From Acidobacteriota bacterium (GTDB taxonomy: Bacteria; Acidobacteriota; Holophagae; Acanthopleuribacterales; Acanthopleuribacteraceae), in NCBI GenBank assembly GCA_030066195.1, contig JASJCB010000047.1, forward strand, positions 1 to 64,000: a DNA stretch of 64,000 bases, written 5' to 3'. The translations under genes were made by a program, and so were the position numbers. Positions within the stretch are counted from its first letter, which is position 1. Each line of letters opens with the position of its first letter. Shown here piece after piece: positions 43,896 through 53,339 of the stretch. Under the pieces are notes generated by a model. The model worked only from the letters and a program-made list of their open reading frames with translations. It did no database searches and was not told where the DNA came from.

Positions 43896-45230
43896 CTACT
43901 TTTTGAAGGCGCCGCGAAGGTCGACCTCGTCGGTAATCGAGCTATAGACCAGGGTATGGAAGCGGTCATGCAAATCAATGGCAGTGGGCCAAAGCTGGCA
44001 AAGCAGAATGCTGACCATTTCCTCCTCCGGGTCGACCTGGTACCAGGTATAGAACAGGCCGGACCAACGCCATTCACCCGCCGAACTGAGATGACCCGAC
44101 TTGCCGGGATTGAGATGAACCGCGGGTCCCAACCCGAAGCCGTGACCGGGCCAGTATACCGAACCCTTGGTTACATTCTGGGTGTGATCGGCGCGCATCA
44201 ACTCGACGGTCTTGCGGCCCAGGTAGACCTTTCCTCTCATTCGGCCGTTGCCGAGCAGCATATGGAGGAATCGGGCGTAGTCCTCAGCCGTGGATACCAG
44301 GCCCCCGCCGCCACAATAGTAGGTTTGCGGGCCGTTGTATTGAAAGTCAGGGGAGTAGATGAGGTAGCCGGCGGTGCTTTCCCCGTCAGGCATGCGGAAA
44401 ATACCGTCTGTCCCCTCCGAATAGGCCGCGGTCATTCGGGGGAGTTTCTCGGGAGGCACCCAAAAACAGGTGTCATCCATACCGAGCGGTTCGAAGATAC
44501 GTTCGCGGCAGAAATCACCCAGGTTCTTACCCGAGATCACTTCCACAAGATAGCCCAACACATCGGTGGAGAGGCTGTATTCATAGGTCTCGCCGGGGTG
44601 CCCGTAAAGCGGCATGGCGGCCAGGCGACGGATCATTTCGCCGGTAGTGCCGTGGACGTGCTGAACGCCGTCGGTCACACCGGCTTCCATATAGAGTTCG
44701 GTGAGGTAATCGCGATCGTTGAACGTATAACTGATCCCCGAGGTATGGCTCAAGAGGTGTTGAATGGTGATCTCACGCTTTGCGGGGATCAATCGGTAGC
44801 CTTCCTCGGGACAGCCGGTTTCGCCCGTGCATGGCTCGAGTACTTGGGGGCCGGCAAATTCGGGGATATACAGGCTGATCGGATCGACCAGGTTGAAGCG
44901 GCCTTCCTCGAAGAGCATCAGCACGGCGACCGAGGTTATCTGCTTGGTCATCGAGAACATGCGGAACATGTCATCGGTTGCCATCTCCCGGTCGGCCTCT
45001 ATATCGGCCATGCCGTGTGCCTCGAAATGCACGATCTTGCCGCGGCGGGAAACCAGGGTAACCGCACCGGCGATCTTACCGTCGTCGATATAGGATTGGA
45101 CCAGGGGTGCGATGCGGGCCAGTCGTTCGGCGGAGAGCCCGACAATGGAGGGTTCTACCGGATTGTCTCGGCCTTGGAGAGGAAATAAAACGAGCACAAG
45201 GCTCATAATCAGGGAAATCGCTTTTTTCAT
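43896..45230 (-). CDS. secreted serine hydrolase (beta-lactamase-related)
   Basis: 444 residues, ATG at 45230 with AAGGAGG upstream; signal peptide MKKAISLIMSLVLVLFPLQG. The SxxK motif is RMFSMTKQITSVAVLMLFEEG; the tyrosine motif is YEYSLSTDVLGYLVEVISG; the HxG-like motif is GHGFGLGP. It belongs to the serine-beta-lactamase-like/EstB group that includes esterases and D-aminopeptidases. C-terminal region ends close to DEVDLRGAFKK. Lacking the DUF3471 tail, it is a different subfamily from the hydrolase at 26645. Confidence 0.88.
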   Translation of the reverse strand: MKKAISLIMSLVLVLFPLQGRDNPVEPSIVGLSAERLARIAPLVQSYIDDGKIAGAVTLVSRRGKIVHFEAHGMADIEADREMATDDMFRMFSMTKQITSVAVLMLFEEGRFNLVDPISLYIPEFAGPQVLEPCTGETGCPEEGYRLIPAKREITIQHLLSHTSGISYTFNDRDYLTELYMEAGVTDGVQHVHGTTGEMIRRLAAMPLYGHPGETYEYSLSTDVLGYLVEVISGKNLGDFCRERIFEPLGMDDTCFWVPPEKLPRMTAAYSEGTDGIFRMPDGESTAGYLIYSPDFQYNGPQTYYCGGGGLVSTAEDYARFLHMLLGNGRMRGKVYLGRKTVELMRADHTQNVTKGSVYWPGHGFGLGPAVHLNPGKSGHLSSAGEWRWSGLFYTWYQVDPEEEMVSILLCQLWPTAIDLHDRFHTLVYSSITDEVDLRGAFKK

Positions 45231-45615
45231 GACGTCCTCCTTGAAAGCGACACCCCTTCAAAAAATATGAACATGACTATTGTAATTTATTATGGAAAGG
45301 TCAGGCAACCTGAACTGAACCTCCAGGCAGGGTGTCTTCGTGTCTTCAAAGTCGAGGGGTTAACGTGAGTATCCAGCACTAAGTCAATCTTCGCTCGAAA
45401 AAGAGATCGTGTTCATCGATATCAATTTTGCCCATCGCAATGTCGCGGAAGTGATCCGGGAGATTCCGGACCGGGCAAAGCTTTCGGACCGCTGTGACTG
45501 AAAAGGAACGCGGACACCGGTCCCCGACATTGACAGCAGGTAACCGCTCAGCAGTGACCGGAGGCTTGACATGGAGTCCTGACTCCGATCGACAGCCGGT
45601 TGAAGATCAGCGGAT
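45231..45615. other. 385-bp intergenic region without a supported gene
   Basis: Between the serine hydrolase and the phosphatase. A minus-strand frame at 45384-45572 has no ribosome site and encodes a Ser/Arg-rich peptide; I see no hairpin or repeat worth calling. Confidence 0.5.
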
Positions 45616-46671
45616 TCAGTTGTTGCCGTCGCCGTCGTAGCGGTAGATGATGATGGAGATATTGTCCGGCTTTGTGTAGATGGGTGAGCCGAGCGTGTTC
45701 CATTTCAAATTGGCCTCGATGGAACGCTTGTAGAGGCGGCTCAGCAATACCTTGGTTTCCTTCTCGCGTCCGGCAAGTTCCTCGATGTCTTGCGGGTGCA
45801 GGGTTTCCAGGCCGTCGGAAGCCAGAATGAGAAGATCGCCGGGCTCCAGGGTGAGATAGGTGCTTACCCAATAGGGATCGTAGTTCTTACCCACCGCGTT
45901 GGCGATGATGTGCCGTTGGGCCAGGTAGTGTTCGTCGGCAAATAGTTTGCTGAGTTGCTCCATATTCAACCATTTGCGGTTCTGGTCCAGCAGGCGCAGT
46001 TTGCCGTCGCGGATATGGAACAGCAGGACGTCGCCCACCTGGGCAATCTCGCATTGATCGCCCTTCACTCGTACTGCCGTCACCGCGGCCTGGCTGATAT
46101 CGTTGGGGAAGGTGTGGAACTCCGGAATTTCATCCACCATATCCCGGCCCAGCCGCGTCAGAACCTCGACGCTGTCCGAGAAGATCTGGGCCAGCGATTT
46201 ATCCGGCCCGTTGAGAAACTCGTTGAGAATGACATAGGAGGCCACTTCGCCCACCAGACAGTCGCCGACGCCGTCGCAAACCACCATGGTAAGCTGTTCA
46301 TCTTCTTCAAAGATACCGATGCCGTCCTCGTTCACCATCTTATAATTGACGCCGCGTGAGGTAAGGCCTACCGCGCGGTCGCCGAACAAGCAGCCGTTTT
46401 CATTGCCCGAACAGATCTCTTGCAGGCTCTTACGCTTCAACATGCGGTACAGGATGCGCGTAGCCATTTTCTTGAAAATGAGGGCCTTCGATTCGGATTC
46501 GACGAAGCGGAACCATGTATAACTGTTGCGCTGGCTGATAATTTGTTTCAGGTGAAGTCGAGAGTAGTGGCCGAAAAGCTCGGAGAGTCCTGGATATATT
46601 AAACTGGGCGGCACAAAACTCGCTATTTCTTCATTGGTTAACGTGGGTACCTCGATGGGCTTTTTTTCCAT
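45616..46671 (-). CDS. PP2C-family Ser/Thr protein phosphatase
   Basis: 351 residues, ATG at 46671 with GGAG upstream. PP2C metal-binding motifs: NEDGIGIFEEDEQLTMVVCDGVGDCLVGE (motif 2/DG), AQVGDVLLFHI, LLILASDGLETL and PDNISIIIYRY near the end. An N-terminal helical region of about 90 residues precedes the catalytic domain, without membrane helices. It is a possible counterpart of the Ser/Thr kinase at 12352, though 32 kb apart; that pairing is inference. The catalytic Asp residues expected for Mn/Mg binding are present. Confidence 0.88.
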   Translation of the reverse strand: MEKKPIEVPTLTNEEIASFVPPSLIYPGLSELFGHYSRLHLKQIISQRNSYTWFRFVESESKALIFKKMATRILYRMLKRKSLQEICSGNENGCLFGDRAVGLTSRGVNYKMVNEDGIGIFEEDEQLTMVVCDGVGDCLVGEVASYVILNEFLNGPDKSLAQIFSDSVEVLTRLGRDMVDEIPEFHTFPNDISQAAVTAVRVKGDQCEIAQVGDVLLFHIRDGKLRLLDQNRKWLNMEQLSKLFADEHYLAQRHIIANAVGKNYDPYWVSTYLTLEPGDLLILASDGLETLHPQDIEELAGREKETKVLLSRLYKRSIEANLKWNTLGSPIYTKPDNISIIIYRYDGDGNN

Positions 46672-47143
46672 TTAATTCTCCGAGTCGGCTGGTCAACAAG
46701 GACTTCTCTGGCATACTATCGGCAGATCTGCCAAAAAAAGCGATATACTTTTTTAGGTCTTTTCAGATTTTTCCTTCGATTGCTTTATGTTCCGGGTCAA
46801 CAATGTTCTAAATAACCACGACAAGTCGTTCCCGTCCTAACCGCATGCCCCCAACCGGGTTCTGGTCAGACCGGCCAAAGAAGGCCGTAACCGGGATTTT
46901 AACCGGTCACCAATCGTCCTCCACGCATTTGAGCGGGAATCCTGTTATTTTAGCAACCCTGTTCTAGATTACAAGTGGGCTACAGGTATTGTTCTGTTCT
47001 ATTCCTAAAAATTGCCCGCATGCGTGAAGAAATTATCGGTTTTTTAAATTTCACCGCTCGAGTATCGAGCCGGGAGGTGTTTTCCGGGAGGCGTTTTCCT
47101 ACCTCGTGATAGGATAACTGCCTGTTTGAAAGGGCGGTCGACG
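46672..47143. other. 472-bp AT-rich intergenic region
   Basis: Divergent spacer between the PP2C and patatin genes. Runs of A/T near 46740-46800 and a small CGGCC-GGCCG hairpin (46876-46891) are visible. No gene, tRNA or clear promoter pair is recognisable. Confidence 0.5.
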
Positions 47144-49372
47144 ATGCGATTCCATTTGCAAATCATGATGACAATTCTGGTTCCGGCGGTATCTCTTTTC
47201 GCGTCCGAACCGACGGTGAATTCGGTGCGGCCGAAAATCGGGCTGGCCCTTTCCGGCGGCGGCGCCCGCGGCGGCGCGCACGTGGGTGTTTTGCGGGTCT
47301 TGGAAGAACTTAACATACCCGTCGACTATATCGCCGGCACCAGCATGGGCGCTGTAATCGGCGGTTTGTATGCTGCCGGGTTGACCCCCGATGAGTTGGC
47401 CGTCGAACTGACCGAAACCGATTGGGAGGAAGTCTTCAAGGACACCCAACCCCGAGCCCGCAAAAGCTTTCGCCGCAAACAGGAGGAACGCGAAGACCTG
47501 TTCAGCTTCGATCTCGGCTTGGGTCGCTCCGGCTTCAAAATCGGCTCCGGTTTGATTACGGGCCGCAAGCTGAACGCTCTTCTGCGCACCAAGACGCTGC
47601 ATATCAGGGACCTGGATACCTTCGACCAACTGCCCGTGCCGTTTCAAGCGGTTGCCACCGACCTGGCCACGGGGCAACCCGTCGTTTTGGACCGGGGCGA
47701 CCTGGTTACGGCCATTCGCGCAAGCATGGCCATCCCCGCCGTATTTCGTCCCGTCAAACTCGACGGCCGCATTTTGGTGGACGGCGGCGTGGTGCAGAAT
47801 CTGCCCGTGGAGACGTTGCGGGCCATGGGTGCGGACATCGTCATCGCGGTCGATGTCAGTACGCCCCCGGGCTCCGGCCTGGATGATCCCAATGCCTTGA
47901 TGGTGGCCAGGCAAAGCGTTGACCTGATGTCCTACCAGAACATTATCGTTTCCCGGGGTCTGATTCGCGACCGGGATATTCTGATCACCCCGGATTTGAA
48001 AGACATGGCCGCATTCGATTTCGGCAAGTTGCACGATATCATTGCCGTCGGCCGCGTTGCCGCACAAGCCTGCCTGGACCGCCTGAAGCCGTTGGGTATC
48101 GACCCCGCTGATTATGAAACCCACCGGGAACGTTTGGAAACCTTCGGCAAGAGAAGACACGAAGCAATCATCATCGACCAATTGGAGATCAGAGGTCTCA
48201 CTCGCATCGACCCCAAGCCCCTGGCCGCGAAGCTTGCCGGCTTGGAAGGCACCACCCTGGACTGGGAGAATCTTCGGCGGGATTTGGTCCGGCTGAGCAA
48301 TCTGGGCGAATTTCAGGAGTTTGGATTTCGCGTAGAGAAGGAGGGCGAGACCGATCGGCTGGTTATCGAGTTGGGCGAGGATGAGCGCGGCCCCGGTTTC
48401 CTGCGGCTGGGTCTGCGGCTGCGCTCCGAACTGCGTGGTAACGGCGAATTCACCATATTGGCCAATTACCGGCGCACCATGGTCAACCGTTTCGGCGCGG
48501 AATGGAAAACGCGCGCTTCTTTCGGTGATCTGAATTCGATTGACAGCGAATTTTATCAACCCTTTGGTTTTACCAGTCCCTGGTTCGCCTCGGGTCGCAT
48601 CACCTGGCGGCACGACCTGGACGAGGTTTTCGGCATGGAATCTTCCAGAGTGGAGGCAACCACCCGGCGGACGCTTGCCCGCGCCGAGTTGGGCCGGCAA
48701 ATCGGCTATTCGACGGAAATACGCACGGGCGTCTACGCGGGCGGCTTGAATGTGCAGGAGGACGAGGCCGACTTCACCCCGGGCAATACCTCCGTGGATC
48801 TGGCCGGTTTCTCCTTTCGAGTGGTTGCCGATCATATGGACCACGTGGATTTTCCCCGCCGGGGCTCCCTGGTTCACCTGGAGTTCACCTCCTCCCAGGA
48901 AAGCCTGGGCGCTGACGAAAACTATGAAAAGGCAGAATTGAACCTGGTGCAGGCCCTGAGCTGGGGACGCGGCAACTTGATGGGACGTTTGCGCTTCGAT
49001 ACCGAAATCGGTTCCGGCGTTCCTTATTACGATCGCTTCAACCTGGGCGGCCTGTTCAACATGAGCGGGCTCTCCCATGACGCCCTCCAAGGTCAAACAG
49101 CCGGTTTTGCCCAATTGCTCTACTACCGCCGATTGACTGATCTCCCGCCGGTTTTGGGTCTGGGTTTATACGCGGGGTTGGGTTTGGAAGCCGGTAACGT
49201 GTGGGACGGCCTGGACTTTGTAGACAGCAACGACCTGAAAACGGGTTTCAACGGTTTTTTGGGTGCGGAAACCATTTTGGGGCCCATGTTCCTGGGTTAC
49301 GGCCGCACCGAGGGGGAGGACTCCTTTCACTTCGTGCTGGGCCATGTCTTCAATCCGCCCAATGGAAGGTAG
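47144..49372 (+). CDS. patatin-like phospholipase fused to BamA-type outer-membrane barrel
   Basis: 742 residues from the ATG at 47144 with signal peptide MRFHLQIMMTILVPAVSLFA. Patatin part: GLALSGGGARGGAHVGVLRVLEELN (oxyanion), GTSMGAVIGGL (Ser nucleophile), and the Asp in ILVDGGVVQNLPVETL. A POTRA-like linker (QLEIRGLTRIDPKPLAAKL) follows at about 345, then a C-terminal 16-strand barrel of the Omp85 surface-antigen type (FRLGLRLRSELRGNGEFTILANY onward). This is the PlpD design, a type Vd-like autotransported lipase. It acts on lipids at or outside the outer membrane, which makes the cell diderm. It converges with the VWFA gene. Confidence 0.92.
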   Translation: MRFHLQIMMTILVPAVSLFASEPTVNSVRPKIGLALSGGGARGGAHVGVLRVLEELNIPVDYIAGTSMGAVIGGLYAAGLTPDELAVELTETDWEEVFKDTQPRARKSFRRKQEEREDLFSFDLGLGRSGFKIGSGLITGRKLNALLRTKTLHIRDLDTFDQLPVPFQAVATDLATGQPVVLDRGDLVTAIRASMAIPAVFRPVKLDGRILVDGGVVQNLPVETLRAMGADIVIAVDVSTPPGSGLDDPNALMVARQSVDLMSYQNIIVSRGLIRDRDILITPDLKDMAAFDFGKLHDIIAVGRVAAQACLDRLKPLGIDPADYETHRERLETFGKRRHEAIIIDQLEIRGLTRIDPKPLAAKLAGLEGTTLDWENLRRDLVRLSNLGEFQEFGFRVEKEGETDRLVIELGEDERGPGFLRLGLRLRSELRGNGEFTILANYRRTMVNRFGAEWKTRASFGDLNSIDSEFYQPFGFTSPWFASGRITWRHDLDEVFGMESSRVEATTRRTLARAELGRQIGYSTEIRTGVYAGGLNVQEDEADFTPGNTSVDLAGFSFRVVADHMDHVDFPRRGSLVHLEFTSSQESLGADENYEKAELNLVQALSWGRGNLMGRLRFDTEIGSGVPYYDRFNLGGLFNMSGLSHDALQGQTAGFAQLLYYRRLTDLPPVLGLGLYAGLGLEAGNVWDGLDFVDSNDLKTGFNGFLGAETILGPMFLGYGRTEGEDSFHFVLGHVFNPPNGR

Positions 49373-49374
49373 GC

Positions 49375-50469
49375 TTAGCGCTTTTTCCGCTTTTTGGTAT
49401 GTCTTACCTTTCGGTAGGGCTCGCGAACCAGGACCTCGTAATGAGGTTTGGCAATGGATATGCGGTAGGGCGCATAGGGCGGGGCATCCTCGGGCGCCTC
49501 GAAGACCAACTCGTAATAGCCGGCGATAGTCTTGATGACCCGATTGAACATATTCATGGGCACCCCGTAGGTCTTGAAGTACTGGCCGCCTGTATTGAAG
49601 GCCAGGTCTTTCAGTGAGCCTTCCAGGGTATGGTAGTCGGCGGCGTGGGCGTCCATCACGAAAACGGTGGTGCGGCTTTTGTGGATCGTCTGCATGGCCA
49701 TACCGAAATGATTGGGATAGGAAATGCCCGTTCCGCTCATGCTGCCCAGGCCGTAACCCATGAAGATCATGGACTTGGAGCCCGGCAACTCGGCAAGGGC
49801 GTCGCCCAAAATCAAGAGGGCCGCTTCGCAATCATTGACGCGGTCGGCTTTGTAACGATCGATTTCCTTGCCGATCGAGGGGAAGAAGCCCTTGCCGAAC
49901 GGTTTTCCCTCGGCCGTGGTCAATCCCTCGAACAGGGCGTCGGGCACCCGGAAATGATCTTGGGTCAGGTCCAGATTCAGTTTGAACGACGAATCGAAGG
50001 ACAATACGGCCACATAATCGGTGGGCGACAATTCGTCAATCACGGCCTGGGCGGGCCGGATGAGCCGGGCCAGGTCACCGCCGATCTCGCCGGTAGAGTC
50101 TTTTTGCAGGAAGAAGACGATCACACGACCATGGATTTTTTGTTCGGGCTCCTCGTCCCAAAAGCGATCATCTGCTTCTTCGTCTATTTCCTCGTCGATA
50201 TCGAAGAATTCGCCGCTGTCGACATCCTCCCGGCCCACTTCCTCATCGACCCATCGGGTGGACACCAGTGTCACCGGATTGCCGCGCCAGGTGAGGTGAA
50301 AGTCCTCGGCTTCCAGCCCAAGTACCGGTTGACCGCCGGCTTTGAGTACGCGAACTTCTATGAGAGTACGCCGGACCTTGATCGACTCGCTGACGGATAA
50401 GTCCTTGTCCTGGGCAATGTTAAGCTGACAAAACAGAATCAGAAAAACTAACTGGGACATGAGTTTCAT
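49375..50469 (-). CDS. secreted VWFA-related protein of the acidobacterial type
   Basis: 364 residues from the ATG at 50469, with GAGG seven bases upstream; longer reading reaches 50508. Signal peptide MKLMSQLVFLILFCQLNIAQ. The IEVRVLKAGGQPVLGLEAEDFHL start and the long RVIVFFLQKDSTGE...AVLSFDSSFKLNLDLTQDHF region are typical of the acidobacterial VWFA-related family; the metal-site DxSxS is degenerate (VFFLQKDSTG). A low-complexity acidic run DEEIDEEADDRFWDEEPE lies near residue 90. Function of the family is unknown; adhesion is often assumed. Confidence 0.8.
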   Translation of the reverse strand: MKLMSQLVFLILFCQLNIAQDKDLSVSESIKVRRTLIEVRVLKAGGQPVLGLEAEDFHLTWRGNPVTLVSTRWVDEEVGREDVDSGEFFDIDEEIDEEADDRFWDEEPEQKIHGRVIVFFLQKDSTGEIGGDLARLIRPAQAVIDELSPTDYVAVLSFDSSFKLNLDLTQDHFRVPDALFEGLTTAEGKPFGKGFFPSIGKEIDRYKADRVNDCEAALLILGDALAELPGSKSMIFMGYGLGSMSGTGISYPNHFGMAMQTIHKSRTTVFVMDAHAADYHTLEGSLKDLAFNTGGQYFKTYGVPMNMFNRVIKTIAGYYELVFEAPEDAPPYAPYRISIAKPHYEVLVREPYRKVRHTKKRKKR

Positions 50470-51502
50470 GGGCAAACCTCGCATGGTCGTTAACGAATAT
50501 GCTAGCAAAAATCGTTCTCATGTCCGGCGTGAAGTTTTCTGCCGGTTGGTTTCCGGTTTTTTTTAAAGAAGAAGCAAAAATTTTCCCCTGAACAAATTTG
50601 CTCATTGGATTGCCTTGCCGGGGGTCAGGTATTTCTTCCCAAGCTTAGGTAGGTGTACTCAAGCCATTTTGAGAACAGCCCTCTATGGTCCCGAGGCCCG
50701 GTAGGAGCCTATATTGGAAAGCATAGGCAAGCCGGCGGTTATCTCCCCAGAAACCGGCGATTGCCAGGAAGCATGGAATCACTCTCCCGCCGGTCGATTC
50801 CGAGGTGTCCCCAAATCACCGAAGATGGATTGACCGGCCCTTTCCGCCGTCGAGGCGGGATTCTTCCCCATGATTCCGGTGCCGTCGCGAGGACGGACCA
50901 TTCCCAAATCACCAAAACGGGGTTTCCCGACCCCGGTTGAAAACAGGAAGCGGAGACCACCGAACCTGTTTGAAGCACAGACACAGCACAGTGAAGAGCC
51001 GGTCCCTGACCGGCTTTTTTTCTTGCGGGCCCGGCTTGGGACATCACTTGGGGGCAAGTCTCCTACAGACCCGTCAGGGAGATCTATTGGTCAACGGCGA
51101 GAGTGCCGGCCGCGAGGCGGCTCCGAAGGAAGCTGGAGGCAATGCGCTGACCTGACGAAAAGAAATCGCATATGGGGTATCCTGGATGGAAGAGAAGTCC
51201 AAATTCTACAAGATACAACACCTGAAGGTAGTGAAGGGAATCAGCGGGTATGAGTGTATGCGGCGGGTTGACCCCGCCTCTTAATCGATTTTGATTCGAT
51301 CCTAAAACTCTCTTGGAAACGATTTCCACCGCAACACAACGCCAACCAATTTCCTCGCAAGCGGTCTTTAACTTCGCCCTTTTAAAAAACTTTACAAATG
51401 ATCGATCGTTATGATAGTTTAGAAGTAGTTAAATCGATTCTCATATTTAACTATGTTTCTTTGAAACGAAAAACAAGCAACCCTAAAATGCTGGAGGATT
51501 TC
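50470..51502. other. 1-kb intergenic region with an orphan terminator
   Basis: No gene has good support. Two similar blocks recur 92-97 bp apart (cccaaatcaccgaag near 50811, cccaaatcaccaaaa near 50904), both in the part before the terminator at 50997. Base composition falls toward 51400, where the mau-like operon begins. A small RNA or short peptide transcript ending at the terminator is possible. A frame from ATG 50773 with AGGA three bases upstream encodes 55 Arg/Pro-rich residues and is doubtful. Confidence 0.5.
50997..51022 (+). terminator. rho-independent terminator with no gene assigned
   Basis: AGCCGGTC (50997-51004), CCT loop, GACCGGCT (51008-51015), then seven T. Strong by form. The nearest + strand gene upstream ends at 49372, so it marks a transcript that I could not assign. 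Confidence 0.8.
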
Positions 51503-52276
51503 ATGAAGCTTTTTATAAGCTTATGGGTCTTATTGTGCCTTTCGGGTGTTGTAATCGCCCAAAAAACCGATACTGCGGACCAGACGGAACATGACACTGT
51601 CGGTTTGTACCTTTTGCTAGGCGAACTACTTACCGATAGAGATGCGGATTTTCTACACAACTTCAAAAACGATTTGGCCAGACGTGGCTTAAGCCCCGAT
51701 GGAATTCGGAATCTTACGATAACGCTTTCCGACCTTTCGAACCTAAAACGTGACCTGACGGCCCAAGTACACGAAATCCCCGCGAAGCCCGGTCGTGAAC
51801 TTGATTCGAGTAGAGGAATTCGTCAAGAGTCTGCTTTTCTGAACCCTGCCGTCGGTTTCGGCGGTCATGTCGGCAAGATGTGGCTGCAATTCATTAGGAG
51901 CGGTTTAACCAACAAGGAAAATCTGATCATCGATTCTTTCATCGATGAACTGCTGAAGGAAAATCTCCAACAGCAAACGGTTTATAGCAAAACATGCGGC
52001 TGGACCCTACGGCAGAGCTTCGTCTTCTTCAAGGTCGGCAAGGGTCGTACCCTGGAAATCCAGTCCAGAGCTTATGCATATAACTTGGGCAAAGCGGGGT
52101 GTGCGGATGAGCCTCACTGGGGGCGGATCGAGGAGACCGGCGTCGGGAAGAAGTTTATCTCGACCCGTATTCCCAAAGGTATGACGCGGCTTGATACCGA
52201 TCATTTCCAGAATGCGGCTTCCGACTACATCTTCACGGTTAAACAATTGGGTGTAGAAGACCAAGGCGAAAACTGA
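51503..52276 (+). CDS. secreted protein of the mau-like operon
   Basis: 257 residues from the ATG at 51503 with GGAGG upstream and signal peptide MKLFISLWVLLCLSGVVIAQ. The frame continues upstream to 51398 but without a ribosome site. Mostly helical, charged, with two Cys (CGWTLRQSF and GKAGCADEP) that could pair. Not recognised and no heme motif. The stop is 10 bp before the MauE-like gene, so it is first in the operon. Base composition is lower in GC than in the genes at 47-50 kb, as for the rest of the cluster. An accessory protein for the electron-transfer or maturation steps is guesswork. Confidence 0.65.
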   Translation: MKLFISLWVLLCLSGVVIAQKTDTADQTEHDTVGLYLLLGELLTDRDADFLHNFKNDLARRGLSPDGIRNLTITLSDLSNLKRDLTAQVHEIPAKPGRELDSSRGIRQESAFLNPAVGFGGHVGKMWLQFIRSGLTNKENLIIDSFIDELLKENLQQQTVYSKTCGWTLRQSFVFFKVGKGRTLEIQSRAYAYNLGKAGCADEPHWGRIEETGVGKKFISTRIPKGMTRLDTDHFQNAASDYIFTVKQLGVEDQGEN

Positions 52277-52286
52277 GGAGCTTGTC

Positions 52287-52799
52287 ATGGAGTCATCGTT
52301 AATCGCCCTGCTCAGCTACGGCTGGTGCCTGCTGATCGTCGTTTACATGGTCTCTTCGATCAGTAAATTGCGAAAGTTGGAGTCCTTTCGTATCACGATC
52401 ACCCAAATACCCTACATGCCCGCTTCGTTGATAGGATTCATCACTTACCTCATTCCGATGTTGGAACTTGTTGCACTGATCGGTTTGCTGATAAGGCATC
52501 CCCTGGGTGCCTATGTTGCCATCGGATTGCACACACTCTTCATTCTGGTTTCCGGCCTTGTCTTAAAAAGAGGAATGGAGATTACGTGCAATTGTTTTGG
52601 CATGGACGATCGAAACTTCGGTATTAGAACCATCGTCGAAAACGTGCTCTTTATCGCAATTTTACTCACTACACTCGCCTACTGGAGTCAGGTCAAACCA
52701 ACCTTAATACCTCTGACTTTGGCCATTCCGGGCTTTCTCTCCTACCTGACGGTAGGTGAGGTTTTAAGAAACAGAGCATATGAAAAGGCATTTAAGTAA
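52287..52799 (+). CDS. MauE/DoxX-like membrane protein
   Basis: 170 residues with four hydrophobic helices (LSYGWCLLIVVYMVSS, SLIGFITYLIPMLELVALIGLL, AYVAIGLHTLFILVSGLVL, TIVENVLFIAILLTTLAYW). CNCFG (Cys101-Cys103) matches the CxCFG of MauE, the methylamine-utilisation membrane protein required for light-chain disulfide formation. Start codon is preceded by GAGGAG. Its TAA overlaps the ATG of the next gene (TAATG). MauE works with MauD, and this is exactly the adjacent gene here. In the family the pair supplies oxidising equivalents to the periplasm. Confidence 0.85.
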   Translation: MESSLIALLSYGWCLLIVVYMVSSISKLRKLESFRITITQIPYMPASLIGFITYLIPMLELVALIGLLIRHPLGAYVAIGLHTLFILVSGLVLKRGMEITCNCFGMDDRNFGIRTIVENVLFIAILLTTLAYWSQVKPTLIPLTLAIPGFLSYLTVGEVLRNRAYEKAFK

Positions 52800-53323
52800 T
52801 GAACATCATTGAAGTTTGGTTGATCATACTGTCGCTTATTGTAGCGATCCTAATGTATGTAATCTTCGTAGTGGTAAGGCAGGTCGGTATCCTGCTGAAC
52901 CACACCGGCCCGGTAGGCGCAAGGGCTACCTCCAACGGGCCACGAGTGGGCGAAAACATCTCGAACCAGGTCAAAGACCTACTTGGTCATGAGATTACCT
53001 CGAACACCCTCATGATCTTCGGGGCTTCCTCCTGTGCGGTGTGCGCAAGCATCAAAAAGGCCGCCTTATCCCTTCATAAGCACTGGGGCAATACTTGCAA
53101 ATTCATGATGGTGTATGACGATTCGGATGAAGGCCGCCAAGCACCTCTTCAGGGCGATTTCGATTTCTTCAATAGGGCTATGCTGAGGCATGGTTTGGAT
53201 ATCAAGTCGTTACCCGTGGGGATTGCCTTAAACAGCGCGGGTTATGTCGTCGCCCAGGGTCTGGTCAATGATGTAAGCAATGTGGAGAGCCTGATAGAGA
53301 CACTCGTCGATCAAGAACGTTGA
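52799..53323 (+). CDS. MauD-like membrane-anchored thioredoxin
   Basis: 174 residues. An N-terminal membrane anchor (EVWLIILSLIVAILMYVIFVVV) precedes a thioredoxin fold with active-site Cys79-Ala-Val-Cys82 and the downstream KSLPVGIALNSAGYVVAQG strand. This is the arrangement of MauD, which keeps the methylamine dehydrogenase small subunit correctly disulfide-bonded. Overlaps the MauE-like gene by one base and lies 16 bp before the Cys-rich gene it would serve. The CAVC motif differs from the CxPC of most mau examples. Confidence 0.8.
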   Translation: MNIIEVWLIILSLIVAILMYVIFVVVRQVGILLNHTGPVGARATSNGPRVGENISNQVKDLLGHEITSNTLMIFGASSCAVCASIKKAALSLHKHWGNTCKFMMVYDDSDEGRQAPLQGDFDFFNRAMLRHGLDIKSLPVGIALNSAGYVVAQGLVNDVSNVESLIETLVDQER

Positions 53324-53339
53324 GCAGGAGGATACAAAA

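Noticed and set aside
45384..45572. 62-codon minus-strand frame
   Set aside because: Ser/Arg-rich random-looking peptide with no ribosome site.
50773..50940. Possible 55-residue peptide before the orphan terminator
   Set aside because: Weak ribosome site and Arg/Pro-rich composition as expected from GC-rich non-coding DNA; kept only as part of the intergenic note.
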